A DNA stretch of 64,000 bases, from assembly GCF_904846525.1 (NCBI RefSeq), contig NZ_CAJHAZ010000001.1, forward strand, positions 248,001-312,000. The letters run 5' to 3'. Under the pieces are notes generated by a model that saw only the letters and a program-made list of their open reading frames with translations, was not told where the DNA came from and searched no databases. Positions 36,774 through 47,293 of the stretch are shown in pieces (position 1 is the stretch's first letter; every line of letters starts with the position of its first letter). Both the position numbers and the translations under genes were made by a program. This DNA comes from Psychrobacter sp. 1044 (GTDB taxonomy: Bacteria; Pseudomonadota; Gammaproteobacteria; Pseudomonadales; Moraxellaceae).

Positions 36774-37682
36774 ATGAATCATATTCAATTGGAAAATATC
36801 AGCAAGATTTATAATGCCAATAGCTCGCAAGCAAAGTCTGCATTGGCATTACTAGCAGAAGGTATGGATAGTATTCAGGTAAAGGAACAAACAGGCTATT
36901 CGGTCGGGCTTTATGACATCAATTTAAGCGTTAAAGCAGGTGAGCTGCATTGTATTATGGGCTTGTCAGGTTCAGGAAAATCAACCTTGATACGCCATAT
37001 CAATCGTTTGATTGACCCAACCAGCGGTAAAATATGGGTTGATACTTCTATTAATGCTAAGCCGTCTACTATTACTAAGCCCTCCACTAATGCCAAACCC
37101 TCTGCTGATTTATTAGAAAATGGAAGATCATCGTCTGCTATTAATGTTTTAGAGCTAAATGATAAAGCGCTACAGCATTATCGCCAGCAGACAATCAGTA
37201 TGGTTTTTCAGCATTTTGGTTTGGTGCCACATATGACGGCGCTGCAAAACGTCGCTTACGGCTTGCGAGTGCGAAAAATGAGTATCAAAGAACGCCACGA
37301 GGTTGCTCGGCATTGGCTTAATGAAGTTGGGCTAGCAAATTTGGAGAAAAGTTACCCTGATGAGCTGTCAGGAGGGATGCAGCAGCGTGTCGGGCTGGCG
37401 CGTGCCTTAGCAACCGATAATCCGATATTGTTGATGGACGAGGCTTTCTCTGCCCTTGATCCGCTCATTCGTGCCCAATTACAAGACCAACTACTTGAGC
37501 TACAAGCACGGCTAAACAAAACCATCGTCTTTATCACTCATGATATCGATGAAGCGATTAAGGTGGGTCAGCGCATTAGTATTTTAAATGGCGGGCGTTT
37601 GGTACAAACGGATACACCCAGTGAATTGCGCCATAACCCAGCTGATGAGTATGTGGCTCAGTTTATGGGTGCCAAAATTTAA
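36774..37682 (+). CDS. proV: Glycine betaine ABC transporter ATP-binding protein, CBS-less, with repeat insert
   Basis: 302-aa ATPase for the upstream ProX-ProW fusion. Walker A GLSGSGKST, Q-loop QHFGLVPHMT, signature LSGGMQQR, Walker B ILLMDEAFSALDP and H-loop THD are intact. It ends right after the nucleotide-binding domain; the two CBS domains that sense ionic strength in many ProV/OpuAA proteins are missing. A ~40-residue insert after SGKIWVD contains three near repeats (NAKPST, ITKPST, NAKPSA). ATG 36774 is the likely start; 36762 is also possible. Confidence 0.93.
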   Translation: MNHIQLENISKIYNANSSQAKSALALLAEGMDSIQVKEQTGYSVGLYDINLSVKAGELHCIMGLSGSGKSTLIRHINRLIDPTSGKIWVDTSINAKPSTITKPSTNAKPSADLLENGRSSSAINVLELNDKALQHYRQQTISMVFQHFGLVPHMTALQNVAYGLRVRKMSIKERHEVARHWLNEVGLANLEKSYPDELSGGMQQRVGLARALATDNPILLMDEAFSALDPLIRAQLQDQLLELQARLNKTIVFITHDIDEAIKVGQRISILNGGRLVQTDTPSELRHNPADEYVAQFMGAKI

Positions 37683-38142
37683 TTTAAAAATAATACGACG
37701 TTTTATAAAATGCTGTTTTATAAATGGCACCTGCAAAATGATAGATTTCTGTCTATATCATTATTCTTACACTGTTGTTAAAAAAGTGTAGCAACCCATT
37801 AGTTACTATTAAAGTAAACTCCATCATCGATGTATACTATTAAGATACTCTAATAATGTATTAGGGCGTGTCCTCAATCTGAACGAAAGCAACCAAATGG
37901 ACTGAAAACGGTTAGATTTTGCCAAGCTAAGTCAAATAGCTGATTCATATCTCGATATTATTTGCGCTATTTTCCTTGTTTGACGGCAATTTATCTCATT
38001 CTTATCATCATTTTTAAAATGAGGACACGCCCTAGCTTTGCTAAAATTTCGATTTATCCACTCTCATTGATCACGTAAGAAGACCATGAGCGAGCATAAA
38101 AACTCAGTTTATGATCGTAAGACTTCGTAAAAAGGACCTCGC
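37683..38142. other. Intergenic gap, proV to msr fusion gene
   Basis: 460 bp, of which 37864-38032 is a MITE copy. The rest is AT-rich with no recognised feature. Confidence 0.5.
37864..38032 (+). mobile_element. MITE-like element, copy 2 (169 bp)
   Basis: Starts GGGCGTGTCCTCAAT, ends ATGAGGACACGCCC, with TA on both sides. The right two thirds match copy 1 closely; the left third has diverged. Same orientation as the other copies. Confidence 0.85.
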
Positions 38143-39957
38143 ATGCCGCATAAGAAAATTCGCCATAATGATCGTAGTCATACTAATAAATTAGCGACAG
38201 ACTCACCACGTGATTCATCACGTTGGCTAAAGAATGTCAGTGCCGTTGGTGTCACGACAGTACTGAGTGCTGGCATATTGGTCGCTTGTGGACAAATGAG
38301 TTGTGCGGAGAGCAATGCAAGTAGCACGACTAAATCAGCCAAGCAAAACAGTGGAGTAACTAGCTCACGTGATATGTTGCCCTCCGATATGCTTGGGCAA
38401 ATGCAAGCACTGCCGCAATTGACAAAAGGCTTAGGTGACACGGGCACAGCCGTCATTGATCCTAATAAACCAACCTTGATTAAATTTTGGGCAAGCTGGT
38501 GCCCATTATGCTTGGGCACGTTGGCAGAAACCGAAGAATGGCGTACCGATCCCAAGTTCGCTGATTTAAATGTCGTGACTGTTGTCAGTCCCGGTCATCT
38601 AAACGAAAAAGCCGATAGCGACTTTAGCACTTGGTATGCAGGCGTCCAAGCAGACTATCCAAAGCTACCAGTATTGTCTGACGCTTCAGGCGAGCTGATT
38701 AATAAACTTGGTGTGCAAGTTTATCCAAGCTGGGCGATACTCGATAAAAGCGGCAACTTGGTACATTTGGTGAAAGGCAATATATCGGTAGAGCAAGCCT
38801 ATGCTCTCGCTGAAAATGCCAATAATGATTTTGCTGAGCTTAAAACAGGTAGTGCTAAACCAGCAAACGCGCAAACCTTAGACAACAACAGCAAGATTGA
38901 AACTATCAAACAAAAAGATGGCGTTTATTATAACGATAAAGGCAAAGCGATTAATACGCGCTCAATTTATTTGGCAGGTGGCTGTTTTTGGGGCGTAGAA
39001 GCTTACATGGAGCGCGTCGAGGGTGTCGTCGATGCAGTATCAGGCTATGTCAATGGCGATACTGCTAATCCAAGCTATGAGCAAGTGATTCGTGGCTCAG
39101 GTCATGCCGAAGCTGTCAAAGTCACTTATGATGCGGACAAAACAGACCTTGATACTATCTTAAAATACTACTTTCGCGTGATTGATCCAACCAGCCTCAA
39201 CAAACAGGGCAATGATCGCGGTGTGCAGTACCGCTCAGGCGTTTATTACACCGATAAAGAAGATAAAGCAGTGATTGATGCTGCCCTCCAACGTGTGCAA
39301 AGCCAGTATAAACAAAAAATTGTAGTAGAAAATGAGCTGCTAGACAATTTCTACTTAGCTGAAATGTACCATCAGGATTATCTGGCAAAAAATCCAAACG
39401 GCTATTGTCATGTTGATTTAAGCCTTGCCGATGATAAGCCAGAAGGCACTGCGCGTACCAAGCTTTCACCTGCAAGTACCGTTGCTGAGACCTTAGATCC
39501 TAAGCGTTATGCAGGATTTGATAAAGGCGCATTGAAAAATACGTTGACCAAAGCACAATACAATATCACGCAAGATGCCGGTACTGAGCGCGCCTTTAGC
39601 CATGAATATGATGACTTATTTGCACCCGGTATCTATGTCGACGTGGTGAGCGGTGAGCCTTTATTTTTATCAACCGATAAGTACCAGTCTGGCTGTGGTT
39701 GGCCAAGCTTTACCAAGCCGATTGATATGCAAGTCATTACTCAGCATGAAGATACAGCCTTTAATATGGTACGTACTGAAGTTCGTTCGCGAGTAGCAGA
39801 CTCACATCTGGGTCACGTATTCCCTGATGGGCCAAAAGATCGTGGCGGTCTGCGCTATTGTATCAATGGCGGGGCGCTACAGTTTATTCCAGTCGATGTG
39901 ATGCCGCAGTCAGGCTATGCGCCATTAGTGAAGTTGGTTAAGCCTGCAAAACCTTAA
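38143..39957 (+). CDS. Thioredoxin-MsrA-MsrB fusion, lipoprotein (PilB-like methionine sulfoxide reductase)
   Basis: 604-aa enzyme that repairs oxidised methionine in envelope proteins and regenerates itself. Order: long charged N-terminus, hydrophobic segment with a lipobox-like LVAC, a TlpA-like thioredoxin domain with Cys120-Pro-Leu-Cys123, MsrA with GGCFWG (catalytic Cys281), and MsrB with SGCGWPSF and RYCING (catalytic Cys573). The same three-domain layout is known from Neisseria PilB. MsrA acts on the S form and MsrB on the R form. AAGGA precedes the ATG. A terminator follows. Confidence 0.95.
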   Translation: MPHKKIRHNDRSHTNKLATDSPRDSSRWLKNVSAVGVTTVLSAGILVACGQMSCAESNASSTTKSAKQNSGVTSSRDMLPSDMLGQMQALPQLTKGLGDTGTAVIDPNKPTLIKFWASWCPLCLGTLAETEEWRTDPKFADLNVVTVVSPGHLNEKADSDFSTWYAGVQADYPKLPVLSDASGELINKLGVQVYPSWAILDKSGNLVHLVKGNISVEQAYALAENANNDFAELKTGSAKPANAQTLDNNSKIETIKQKDGVYYNDKGKAINTRSIYLAGGCFWGVEAYMERVEGVVDAVSGYVNGDTANPSYEQVIRGSGHAEAVKVTYDADKTDLDTILKYYFRVIDPTSLNKQGNDRGVQYRSGVYYTDKEDKAVIDAALQRVQSQYKQKIVVENELLDNFYLAEMYHQDYLAKNPNGYCHVDLSLADDKPEGTARTKLSPASTVAETLDPKRYAGFDKGALKNTLTKAQYNITQDAGTERAFSHEYDDLFAPGIYVDVVSGEPLFLSTDKYQSGCGWPSFTKPIDMQVITQHEDTAFNMVRTEVRSRVADSHLGHVFPDGPKDRGGLRYCINGGALQFIPVDVMPQSGYAPLVKLVKPAKP

Positions 39958-39987
39958 TTATTAATACTGATAATCGACTTTATATAG

Positions 39988-40019
39988 AGACGTTAAGATA
40001 ATTCTTAGCGTCTTTTTTA
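39988..40019 (+). terminator. Rho-independent terminator of msr fusion gene
   Basis: GACGTTAAGA, loop TAAT, TCTTAGCGTC and a T run; one G-T wobble. Confidence 0.85.
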
Positions 40020-40239
40020 TGATTGATGCCTTGAGCATAATTACTATCACAGCATGATGGTTCGTTTTATTATCGTTGTATTTTTGCTGTTATAGCCGTT
40101 GAATTATGAAAAACCAACCAAACTTCGTTATACTCAAAAGCTGAGCGTTTTCTATTATTTATACTTTTATAGTTATGTATACCTATTTCGTCGCTGGATT
40201 TGTTTGGCGGCTTTTCATTTTTGTATTTAAGGCTGTAAC

Positions 40240-41481
40240 ATGACCGTTACTCATACCTCTAAACCTTTCGAACCTATTATTACCTCTTTACTCGATAATG
40301 ATTTATATAAATTTACGATGCTGCAAGCCATGCTGCATCAGTTTCCACAGACACATGGTGTGTATCGCTTTCGCTGCCGTAATAACAAAGACACGCTGTA
40401 TCCATTGGCTGATATTAAAGAGGCGCTAGAGCAGCAGTTAGACAATTTATGTGAATTACGATTTTTAGAGGATGAACTAGAGTACTTACGTGGTTTGCGC
40501 TTTATGCGCTCAGACTTCGTTGACTATCTAGAATTGTTTAAGTTGAAACGTCGTTTTATTACCGTCAGTACGGATGATAAAGGTCGCTTATTTATCGATA
40601 TCGAAGGGCCGATGATTCAAGCGATGTTCTTTGAAGTGTTTGTACTCGCCATCGTTAATGAGCTGTATTTTGATGCGCTATCGAATGCCAGTGTGATTGA
40701 AGAAGGTCAGCGCAGATTGGATGAAAAAGTCACATTGTTGCATCAATATGCGACAGAGCAGGCAAAATGTGATGCTAATACGCCGCCATTAATCATCGCT
40801 GATTTTGGTACTCGTAGACGTTTTAGCAAAGCTTGGCAAGCCCATGTGGTTGAGACTTTGCATAAAGCGGAACCAAAAATAGTGAGCGGTACTTCCAACG
40901 TGTATTTAGCGAAAAAGCTCGGAATGACGCCAATCGGTACGATGGCACATGAGTTTATGCAGGCATTTCAGGCTTTGGATGTGCGTTTACGTGATTCACA
41001 AAAAGCGGCGCTTGAAGCGTGGGTGCATGAATATCGTGGCGATTTGGGTATTGCGCTGACCGATGTCGTTGGCATGGATGCGTTTTTACGCGATTTTGAT
41101 TTGTATTTCGCTAAGCTGTTTGATGGTTTACGTCACGATAGCGGCGACCCGTATATCTGGGGTGATAAGGCGATTGCTCATTATAAAAATCTTAAAATAG
41201 ACCCAAGAACGAAGATTTTAACCTTTAGTGATGGCTTAGATTTGGATAAAGCTTGGGATTTACATCAGTATTTTAAAGGTCAAATAAAGACCAGCTTTGG
41301 TATTGGTACTAACCTCACCAACGATATGGGTATCACCCCAATAAATATTGTCTTAAAATTGGTTGAATGCAATGGGCAGCCAGTTGCTAAGCTGTCAGAC
41401 AGTCCAGGCAAGACCATGATTAATAACGACACGTATCTTGCCTATTTGCGCCAAGTATTTGAAGTCGACGAGCCTGAATAG
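40240..41481 (+). CDS. pncB: Nicotinate phosphoribosyltransferase
   Basis: Makes nicotinate mononucleotide from nicotinate, PRPP and ATP in NAD salvage. 413 aa, near the size of E. coli PncB. Motifs: [47 protein letters not shown] with the phosphorylated His, and [17 protein letters not shown] lies upstream of the ATG. Convergent with xseB, 12 bp apart. Confidence 0.97.
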   Translation: MTVTHTSKPFEPIITSLLDNDLYKFTMLQAMLHQFPQTHGVYRFRCRNNKDTLYPLADIKEALEQQLDNLCELRFLEDELEYLRGLRFMRSDFVDYLELFKLKRRFITVSTDDKGRLFIDIEGPMIQAMFFEVFVLAIVNELYFDALSNASVIEEGQRRLDEKVTLLHQYATEQAKCDANTPPLIIADFGTRRRFSKAWQAHVVETLHKAEPKIVSGTSNVYLAKKLGMTPIGTMAHEFMQAFQALDVRLRDSQKAALEAWVHEYRGDLGIALTDVVGMDAFLRDFDLYFAKLFDGLRHDSGDPYIWGDKAIAHYKNLKIDPRTKILTFSDGLDLDKAWDLHQYFKGQIKTSFGIGTNLTNDMGITPINIVLKLVECNGQPVAKLSDSPGKTMINNDTYLAYLRQVFEVDEPE

Positions 41482-41493
41482 AATTGACTTAAC

Positions 41494-41742
41494 TTAACTG
41501 TCGCTATTCTCTGTTTTATTTTCTTCTTCAGCAAAAGCGGCATCTAGTGCTTGCTGTACGGCATTGATACGGGTTTCGCAAACGCGATAAGCAGCAATTG
41601 ACTCTTCCACTGTGGTCATCAGATTATCAATATCTGGCTCATCTTGTTGCTGTAATTCAGCGGCATTGGTTTTTAGAATATCATAAGCCGCCTTAAAGGT
41701 TTTTGGGGCGGCCTTTTTGCGTTTGCGAGTAGGGGTTGTCAT
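41494..41742 (-). CDS. xseB: Exodeoxyribonuclease VII small subunit
   Basis: 82-aa helical subunit that binds XseA in a multi-copy ratio. The core (FKAAYDILKTNAAELQQ ... ESIAAYRVCETRINAVQQALD) fits the family; the C-terminus is an acidic tail. It follows xseA after 62 bp on the same strand. Confidence 0.88.
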   Translation of the reverse strand: MTTPTRKRKKAAPKTFKAAYDILKTNAAELQQQDEPDIDNLMTTVEESIAAYRVCETRINAVQQALDAAFAEEENKTENSDS

Positions 41743-41804
41743 AAGGTTTCCTAATTTTAAAATAAAGTCTTTGATTAAGTTGAATCGACGGTAGGTTGTA
41801 CTTC

Positions 41805-43319
41805 TTATTTATTAATATTTACGTCAATAATCTGTGCTTTCGCTTTACCGTCCTTTAAGAGGATGTGCACCGTTTGTTCTGGATGGAGCTGCGTACCGCT
41901 GGTCAGTATTTGCTTGTCTTTTGCATCAGTAAGCATGGTATAGCCTTGCTTGAGCACCCGAGAAGGACGGTGCAGGAGCACAATATCACGCAGATGCTCG
42001 CTATCACGCTGTGCTTGTATTAACTGCTGCTGTGCCGAATGCATAATCGTTTTTTGGTTATTTTGACTGGCGCTAGTAGCCACTGTTAACTGCTGATAGG
42101 CCGCCGCTTGAATCTGTGTGCGTAGCTCACTGGTGAGTCTGGCGGCTTGCTTGACCTGTCGCTGGGCGCTTTGCTGAATACTACGCCACGCATAATCACT
42201 GTCTTTTTGCAGAGCGGTTAATTGACCAATCGTTTGTGATTGTATTTGGCTCAACTGGCGTGTCGTTTGTTGTTCAGCGGTGTTTAATTGACGCTGAGCA
42301 GCTTGTTTGATTTGCGCTTGGTATTGCAGCGTTTGAGTGACGAGCTGGGCTAAATGCGTCATGATAGCGGCAATCACCTTTGATGGGGTATCAAAGCTAG
42401 TATGCGCGACTTCATCTAAGATAACTTTATCACGCTCGTGACCAATGCCAACCCAGACAGGGATGGGCTGCTCGGCAACCAATGCTGCCAATTCATAATC
42501 ATTTAGATAGGCTAAATCACCGACCGCACCGCCGCCACGAATAATGACTAATAAGTCTGGCAGGTGCTCATAAGTGCCGTAAAACTGCTGTTGGGCGTTA
42601 ACGATTGCTTGGCGGATTTCGCTTGGCGCATGATTACCCTGAAAGGTCGCGTTATGATAATGGAAATGACAGGCACCTGTGCGCGCTAAGCGATCAGCGT
42701 CGGCTTGAAAATCACCTAATCCGGCGGCTTTTTCAGGGGCAATGACCAGCACATGCTCAATATCAAACGGAACAGGCAGCTGTTGATTCAGGTTTAATAA
42801 ACCTTCTCCTGTCAAGCGATCGACCATCTCTGCATATTGCCGCGCCAAGTCGCCTAACGTGTAGCTAGGGTCAATATCTTCAATAGTGAGAGAGAAGCCA
42901 TATTGCGCATGGAAGCCTGCGGATACTTTGAGCAATACCGTCAAATCACGATCAAGCGGCATACCTGTTGCGCGCTCAAATTTTGCTAAGACGCGTGCTG
43001 CTTTAAAGCGCCAAAGATTACCGCGGCAGCTAGCAATGACCTTACCGTCCTCATCTTTTTCTGCCAATTCAAAGTAATAATGCCCGCCTTTGCTAGATAG
43101 GTTGCGAATTTCTGCTTTCACCCATACACGGTGGTTAAAGGTCTGTTTGATAACCATATCAACGGCTGATAAATAGTCACTCAACCGCAGAACGGTATCT
43201 TCTAAATTGACTTCTATATTATTTTCTTGCTCAGCTAACTCGGCTTCCAAGGTCGCTAAATCTTTAGCAGGCGCTAATACCTTAGCTGGTTTCATATTTG
43301 ACAGGTTGGGTTTGCGCAT
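41805..43319 (-). CDS. xseA: Exodeoxyribonuclease VII large subunit
   Basis: 504-aa catalytic subunit for single-strand DNA degradation. An N-terminal OB-fold (LSDYLSAVDMVIKQTFNHRVWVKAEI ... GHYYFELAEKD) is followed by the catalytic domain (IIRGGGAVGDLAYLNDYELA; GIGHERDKVILDEVAHTSFDTPSK) and a Gln-rich coiled coil. The first ~45 residues are an extra acidic, Ala/Glu-rich segment before the OB-fold. Operon with xseB. Confidence 0.96.
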   Translation of the reverse strand: MRKPNLSNMKPAKVLAPAKDLATLEAELAEQENNIEVNLEDTVLRLSDYLSAVDMVIKQTFNHRVWVKAEIRNLSSKGGHYYFELAEKDEDGKVIASCRGNLWRFKAARVLAKFERATGMPLDRDLTVLLKVSAGFHAQYGFSLTIEDIDPSYTLGDLARQYAEMVDRLTGEGLLNLNQQLPVPFDIEHVLVIAPEKAAGLGDFQADADRLARTGACHFHYHNATFQGNHAPSEIRQAIVNAQQQFYGTYEHLPDLLVIIRGGGAVGDLAYLNDYELAALVAEQPIPVWVGIGHERDKVILDEVAHTSFDTPSKVIAAIMTHLAQLVTQTLQYQAQIKQAAQRQLNTAEQQTTRQLSQIQSQTIGQLTALQKDSDYAWRSIQQSAQRQVKQAARLTSELRTQIQAAAYQQLTVATSASQNNQKTIMHSAQQQLIQAQRDSEHLRDIVLLHRPSRVLKQGYTMLTDAKDKQILTSGTQLHPEQTVHILLKDGKAKAQIIDVNINK

Positions 43320-43427
43320 AATAATAGACCAAAAGTGAGGGAGCTTAAAAACGGGCTGTTTATAGAGTAAGAGTCATAAAAAATCAGAAAGGGTAGTTTA
43401 CCCCAAAAGCGAGCACACAAAAAGAGA

Positions 43428-43475
43428 AGCCAACCGATCAGCGACTAATATATTCTTATCGCTGATTGGTTGGCT
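43428..43475. terminator. 17-bp hairpin between lipoprotein gene and xseA
   Basis: AGCCAACCGATCAGCGA pairs with TCGCTGATTGGTTGGCT across a 14-nt loop; only one position is a wobble. Leftward it is followed by TTCTCTTTTT, so it likely terminates the lipoprotein gene before xseA. The stem is unusually long for a terminator. Confidence 0.75.
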
Positions 43476-43532
43476 ACATACTTTATTAAATAACAAGCCG
43501 CCAAATAAGTGCTTTATGAAATAATAATTATT

Positions 43533-43901
43533 TTATTGGCAACGAAAGTTGATTTTATACTCGTAATCGTCGTCACGTGATAAGTTCGGCGAGCCCGTAC
43601 CAAGGATCGTACCGAGGACAGCACTGGCTTGCCCAATCATCCGACCAGTATTTTCATCTAAAATACCGTTATAAGTGACTTTGTCATCGACGATAATAAC
43701 TTGCTTACCTCTGCAAGTCTTTTGTGCGCTGTCTATCGCATTTTGCTGTGCTTTTACTTTGCTATCGGCGATGCCAGTCGTCTCATAAATAGAGTTGGCA
43801 CGCTGGATAACTGGTGATGAAGGCGTAGTTTGGCAAGCACTTAGGGCGAGTGCTGCCGCCAAAGTAGCAGTCAGTGCAGCGGTTTTATTAATAGTATTCA
43901 T
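43533..43901 (-). CDS. Small putative lipoprotein, unknown function
   Basis: 122 aa. Signal with lipobox Leu-Ser-Ala-Cys23, then a mature ~100-residue domain with two further Cys (KTCRGK and the end FRCQ) that may form a disulfide, and a Gly-rich stretch that resembles the glycine-zipper motif of outer-membrane lipoproteins (MIGQASAVLGTILGTG). AGGAA precedes the ATG. Function unknown. Confidence 0.8.
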   Translation of the reverse strand: MNTINKTAALTATLAAALALSACQTTPSSPVIQRANSIYETTGIADSKVKAQQNAIDSAQKTCRGKQVIIVDDKVTYNGILDENTGRMIGQASAVLGTILGTGSPNLSRDDDYEYKINFRCQ

Positions 43902-44215
43902 AAACGATTCCTAATGTCTGTCAGTCTTACATAAAGTTGAATATCACAGCAAAGTTGAGGATGCGCCATGCACGTATCCGTCCATAGGTGGCTCAACAAC
44001 TATGATGAATCTACCCTATTCGGCTCTGGGGTGTCTAGTCGGTTATTGTGTGCGGTATTGCAGAGACCGCACATATTTATCATATATTCATAGGCGACGT
44101 TTACTTATGATGAGCGAAAATGAAAATAAGCGGTACTATGACACAGCAAATCACTTGAAATATAAACCATATCTAGGATAATTGACCTATCCATTTTTAA
44201 TCAATAAGTCATTTT
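43902..44215. other. Intergenic gap, lipoprotein gene / alpha-beta hydrolase
   Basis: A divergent 314-bp region with a perfect 8-bp hairpin TGTGCGGT/ACCGCACA at 44049-44073. No ORF or RNA is seen. Confidence 0.35.
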
Positions 44216-44875
44216 ATGCCATTAATTCCTGCTCCTGCTGGCGTGCTCGAAGTCGACGCGCTTTGGCAACAAGACAATCCTAACAATCCAAATACTGATA
44301 CAGTGGCGTTACTGTGTCATCCCAATCCGTTATTCGACGGCACGATGAATAATAAAGTGGTAACGACGATGTATCGCTTTGCTCGTGATAATGGTATGCA
44401 CGTGGTACGCTTTAACTTTCGCGGTGTCGGGCAGTCGACTGGCGAGCACGATTATGCGGATGGTGAAGTCGTAGATGCAATGACCGTGCTACAATGGATT
44501 GCAGAGCAAACCAATGCGCGCAAGTTATGGTTGGGTGGTTTCTCTTTTGGCGGTTATGTGACAGCACGGGTGGCTGAGCAGGTACTTGAAGCCCCTAATA
44601 TTTGGGGGCTAGGCGATTTTGAGATTACTAAAATCGCCCTTATTGCTCCATCCGTTGAAAAAAATGACAGCAGTGATATAAGCTTGCCAGCCGATAAAAC
44701 TTTTGAGATTTATGGCAATGCTGATGAAGTGATTGACCCTGATAATATGCAAGCATTTGCGGAGCGATTAGGAATTGCTGTTAGCGTTGTAGATGGCGCA
44801 GGGCACTTTTTTCATGGGCGTCTGTCAGAATTGAAAGGCTTATTAGAAAAGCATACCTTTGGTAGCGACTCTTAG
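44216..44875 (+). CDS. Alpha/beta hydrolase (COG2945-like)
   Basis: 219-aa cytoplasmic hydrolase. The nucleophile elbow is Gly-Phe-Ser-Phe-Gly-Gly in LWLGGFSFGGYV; the oxyanion segment is CHPNPLFDGTMNNKV and the late His is in VDGAGHFFHGRL. These fit the small 'alpha/beta superfamily hydrolase' group. Substrate unknown. No strong ribosome site is seen. Confidence 0.88.
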   Translation: MPLIPAPAGVLEVDALWQQDNPNNPNTDTVALLCHPNPLFDGTMNNKVVTTMYRFARDNGMHVVRFNFRGVGQSTGEHDYADGEVVDAMTVLQWIAEQTNARKLWLGGFSFGGYVTARVAEQVLEAPNIWGLGDFEITKIALIAPSVEKNDSSDISLPADKTFEIYGNADEVIDPDNMQAFAERLGIAVSVVDGAGHFFHGRLSELKGLLEKHTFGSDS

Positions 44876-44885
44876 TTATTACCTA

Positions 44886-45055
44886 GGGCGTGTCATCAAT
44901 TAGCACATGAATACATTTAGTGGTCTTAAAATGGCTAAATTTTGCTAAACATCGTCAGAAATTTTGTCAATATGTTCATATTAACGGCAATTTCTTCCTT
45001 GTTTATCTACAATTTTTCTCATTTTAAGCCTCACAATCTAATTGATGACACACCC
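44886..45055 (+). mobile_element. MITE-like element, copy 3 (170 bp, divergent)
   Basis: Its 18-bp ends are the best preserved: GGGCGTGTCATCAATTAG against GGGTGTGTCATCAATTAG on the other strand (one mismatch), with TA on both sides. Internal sequence is related to the other copies only in parts (AAAATGGCTAAATTTTGC, AACATCGTCA). It represents a separate subfamily. It occupies most of the gap before zapE. Confidence 0.82.
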
Positions 45056-45175
45056 TAGTAATATTAGGATAGAGAACCGCTATCAAGTAATGAGCTCTGA
45101 TCGCTTCATTTTGACGAGTTCATGCAGAATCAACCATTACCTTACTATTTATTTTGTCTAATGATGAGTCGTATT

Positions 45176-46276
45176 ATGAGTTTATCTCCATTGCAACGTT
45201 ACGAGCAAGCCGTCAGTACAGATGAGTTTACTCGAGATGAGCAGCAATTTAAGGCCATGAGCTATCTTGATGAGATACATCATCAGCTCATCAATAGTGC
45301 GCCACAGAAGAAAGGCTTTTTTAGCTTTTTAAAGTCCAAGCCGACAGCACCAACGGGGTTGTATATGTGGGGCGGGGTAGGTCGTGGTAAAACATGGATG
45401 ATGGACATGTTTTATGATTCATTGACCATTGATCGCAAGATGCGTCTGCATTTTCATCATTTCATGCAGCGCGTTCATCAAGAGCTAAACAAGCTGCAAG
45501 GTGAGAGTGACCCATTAGAAAAAGTCGCCGACATCATTTATGCAGAAGCGGTTATTATCTGTTTCGATGAGTTTTTTGTTTCTAACGTTTCTGATGCCAT
45601 GATTTTGGGTGATTTATTTACCATGCTGTTCAATCGTGGTATTACCTTGGTCGCCACCTCAAATATTGAGCCATCAGGATTGTATAAAGACGGCTTACAT
45701 CGTGACCGTTTCATGCCCGCTATCGCTGAAGTGGAGCGTCATACTACGGTGATGAATATCGATTCTGGTATCGACTATCGTTTGCGCGTATTGCAGCAGG
45801 CAGAGCTATATGAATCGCCTATGACGAAAGCGAATCATCATTGGTTAGCCAACCGTTTTGCCAGTTTATCTAATAATCAAAAAATCAGTAATGAGCCGAT
45901 TACGATTAATGGTCGCGAAATTAGAATTAACGCTCGCACTGAGGATATTTTATTCTGTGATTTCCGTCATTTATGTATGGAGCCACGATCAGCATCTGAT
46001 TTCATCGAAATCGCTAAGCAGTTCAGCACAGTATTGGTCAATGCCGTGCCTGCCTTAGACGATGACTTACGTGATCCGACCCGTCGGTTTATTTATCTGG
46101 TTGATGAGTTTTATGATCGCCGTGTTAAATTGCTAGTTAGAGCGCAGCAGTCGATTTTGGACCTATATCAAGGAGAGAAATTGGCGTTTGAGATTGAACG
46201 GACACGCTCGCGCTTGCTTGAGATGCAGTCAGAGGATTATCTGCGCATGGAGCATCGGGTCGATGATGCGGCATAA
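45176..46276 (+). CDS. zapE: Cell division protein ZapE (AFG1-like ATPase)
   Basis: 366-aa AAA-type ATPase that interacts with the division ring under stress in E. coli. N-terminal LSPLQRYEQAV, Walker A GGVGRGKTW, Walker B VIICFDEFFV, then LVATSNIEPSGLYKDGLHRDRFMPAI, a hallmark of the AFG1/ZapE family. ATG 45176 aligns with the usual N-terminus; in-frame starts at 45161 or 45122 cannot be excluded. Confidence 0.93.
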   Translation: MSLSPLQRYEQAVSTDEFTRDEQQFKAMSYLDEIHHQLINSAPQKKGFFSFLKSKPTAPTGLYMWGGVGRGKTWMMDMFYDSLTIDRKMRLHFHHFMQRVHQELNKLQGESDPLEKVADIIYAEAVIICFDEFFVSNVSDAMILGDLFTMLFNRGITLVATSNIEPSGLYKDGLHRDRFMPAIAEVERHTTVMNIDSGIDYRLRVLQQAELYESPMTKANHHWLANRFASLSNNQKISNEPITINGREIRINARTEDILFCDFRHLCMEPRSASDFIEIAKQFSTVLVNAVPALDDDLRDPTRRFIYLVDEFYDRRVKLLVRAQQSILDLYQGEKLAFEIERTRSRLLEMQSEDYLRMEHRVDDAA

Positions 46277-46464
46277 TCAAAGCCTCTTCATAGCCGATGG
46301 TAATCTACAAGTTGTCGATTAAAGCACTCATGGTCTTCTAATTAAATCATTCACACTCAATATTGATATATATTCGTTTTACATAACGTGTTTTTTGACA
46401 GTATTGAGAGCCAACCAAAGCATTGGTTTTTTGCATAAAAGATAATAATAAATAAGGAGCGGTA

Positions 46465-47109
46465 ATGACTACATCCGACGAAAATGATAAAAAACTGTCG
46501 ACCAAAGATATCACCACAGATAGTATGCCGATTAGCAGTGAAGAAATGATTGGTTGGATCAATTCAAGGCGCAGTATGGGTAATTTGGATTTGCCCGCAC
46601 CGACACATGCCCAAATCGAAACAGCGATTGAGTGTGCGGCGACAGCGCCAGATCATAAAAAACTGCGTCCATGGCGTTTTATAGTGACACAGGGGGATGC
46701 CCGTCATGAATTGGGCAATGCCTTGGTCGCAGCGGCTAAAGCAAAAGCGGTGCAAGAGGGCGAAACGCTGTCCGAAAAGGACATCGCAAAAACTCAAGCC
46801 ATGCCATTAAGAGCGCCCGTCATCATCACGGTTGTCACAAAAATACAAGCGCACAAAAAAGTTCCTCCTTTTGAACAAATGCTAAGTGCGGGAGCGGCTG
46901 TACAAAACCTGATTTTGGCGCTAAAAGCTCAAGGTTTTAGTACAGTGTGGCGTACGGGACTGCTATGTAATGAACCTGCTGTTAAATCATATTTTGACGT
47001 TGGTCCAGATGATTATGTGACGGCGTTTGTTTATACTGGCACCAGCCCCAAAAATGAACCCGCCCGTAAACCGATTGATATCGAGTCTTTAGTGCGATTT
47101 GAGTCATAA
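46465..47109 (+). CDS. Nitroreductase-family protein (YdjA-like)
   Basis: FMN-dependent oxidoreductase of 214 aa. INSRRSMGNLDLPAPTHAQIE, AATAPDHKKLRPWRF and the later SAGAAVQNLILALKAQGFSTVWRTG fit the small single-domain YdjA type. The first ~30 residues are an extra charged segment. AAGGAG gives a good ribosome site. Confidence 0.9.
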   Translation: MTTSDENDKKLSTKDITTDSMPISSEEMIGWINSRRSMGNLDLPAPTHAQIETAIECAATAPDHKKLRPWRFIVTQGDARHELGNALVAAAKAKAVQEGETLSEKDIAKTQAMPLRAPVIITVVTKIQAHKKVPPFEQMLSAGAAVQNLILALKAQGFSTVWRTGLLCNEPAVKSYFDVGPDDYVTAFVYTGTSPKNEPARKPIDIESLVRFES

Positions 47110-47293
47110 TATATCTAAGCGCTGTTTAGTGGCGCTTTTCTCTTGATGAATACCGCTCTCTAAAAAGACAGTCGGTCGTATAGCAAAAAGATAGATAGCC
47201 TCAATACTCTAAGCTCTAAAGCGTCATAAGTCATGATAAATAAACCATGATAAATTCTATTAATAATAAATCAGCCAATACGGATAACAGCAA

